A stretch of DNA of 64,000 nucleotides, taken from positions 302,079 to 366,078 of the forward strand of contig NW_019774569.1 in the NCBI RefSeq assembly GCF_001039355.2. The letters run 5' to 3'. Positions 63,878 to 64,000 of the stretch are shown here, piece after piece. The position numbers and the translations under genes were made by a program. How positions within the stretch are numbered: the stretch's first letter is position 1; each line of letters starts with the position of its first letter. Source of the DNA: Lingula anatina. Its lineage: Eukaryota; Brachiopoda; Lingulata; Lingulida; Lingulidae. The notes under the pieces are model-generated. The model did not search any database and was not told the DNA's origin. It was given only the letters and a program-made list of their open reading frames with translations.

Positions 63878-64000
63878 ATGTTGACGATGGTTGTTTTCTT
63901 CGGCTAGATATGCCTAGAGTACTAGAAATGCTGAATAATTATTTTTGACTGAAACGTGTCTTCGTCTTTTAAAAGTAAACGAGAAGAGAAAACGCCTACT

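Larger units (their letters stand above)
58767..64000 (+). repeat. Large tandem duplication, copy 2 (runs off the window)
   Basis: Repeats 52487-57441 in the same order and orientation through to the last base. It contains a 354-base N gap, and the sequence on either side of the gap is itself repeated (59783-59879 and 60234-60327). Confidence 0.9.

Overview
The window is nuclear DNA from an animal, most likely a marine invertebrate. I infer this from small exons with GT-AG introns, clear orthologues of conserved animal genes, dense microsatellites, and many short palindromic MITE-like elements. The octamer TAGGCCTA is also strongly over-represented. I cannot name the species. The standard genetic code fits every gene model. 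I see no bacterial genes, CRISPR arrays or tRNA/rRNA genes.

Layout. 1-3.4 kb holds no gene but one MITE-like element. 3.7-7.0 kb (minus) is a complete five-exon polyprenol reductase of the SRD5A3 family. About 10.8 kb (plus) is a probable first exon of a type II membrane protein. 12.5-13.6 kb is a decayed Ty3/gypsy pol remnant. 16.7-21.9 kb (minus) is a complete eight-exon CNOT9/RCD1 gene, the CCR4-NOT subunit. It shares a bidirectional promoter with a seven-exon coiled-coil protein gene at 22.87-26.34 kb (plus) that I could not identify. 28.2-36.1 kb (plus) is a 13-coding-exon protein kinase with an intact catalytic core and three mind-bomb-type SH3-like repeats. 41.2-41.8 kb (plus) is the first coding exon of a membrane adenylate cyclase; the next exon is not in the window, so intron 1 would exceed 22 kb. 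From 52.5 kb to the end, a block of over 5 kb appears twice in tandem with a lone n between the copies and a 354-base N gap in the second. This looks like two haplotypes laid end to end, or a recent tandem duplication.

The genes do not form a functional operon or pathway. Their functions are separate: dolichol synthesis, mRNA deadenylation, signalling kinase and cAMP synthesis. The most informative signals are the kinase architecture with its repeated exon phase pattern, several MITE families whose target-site duplications can be read directly, one MITE with an empty site in the second tandem copy, a MITE nested in another, and small tandem duplications that copy splice sites or exon edges.
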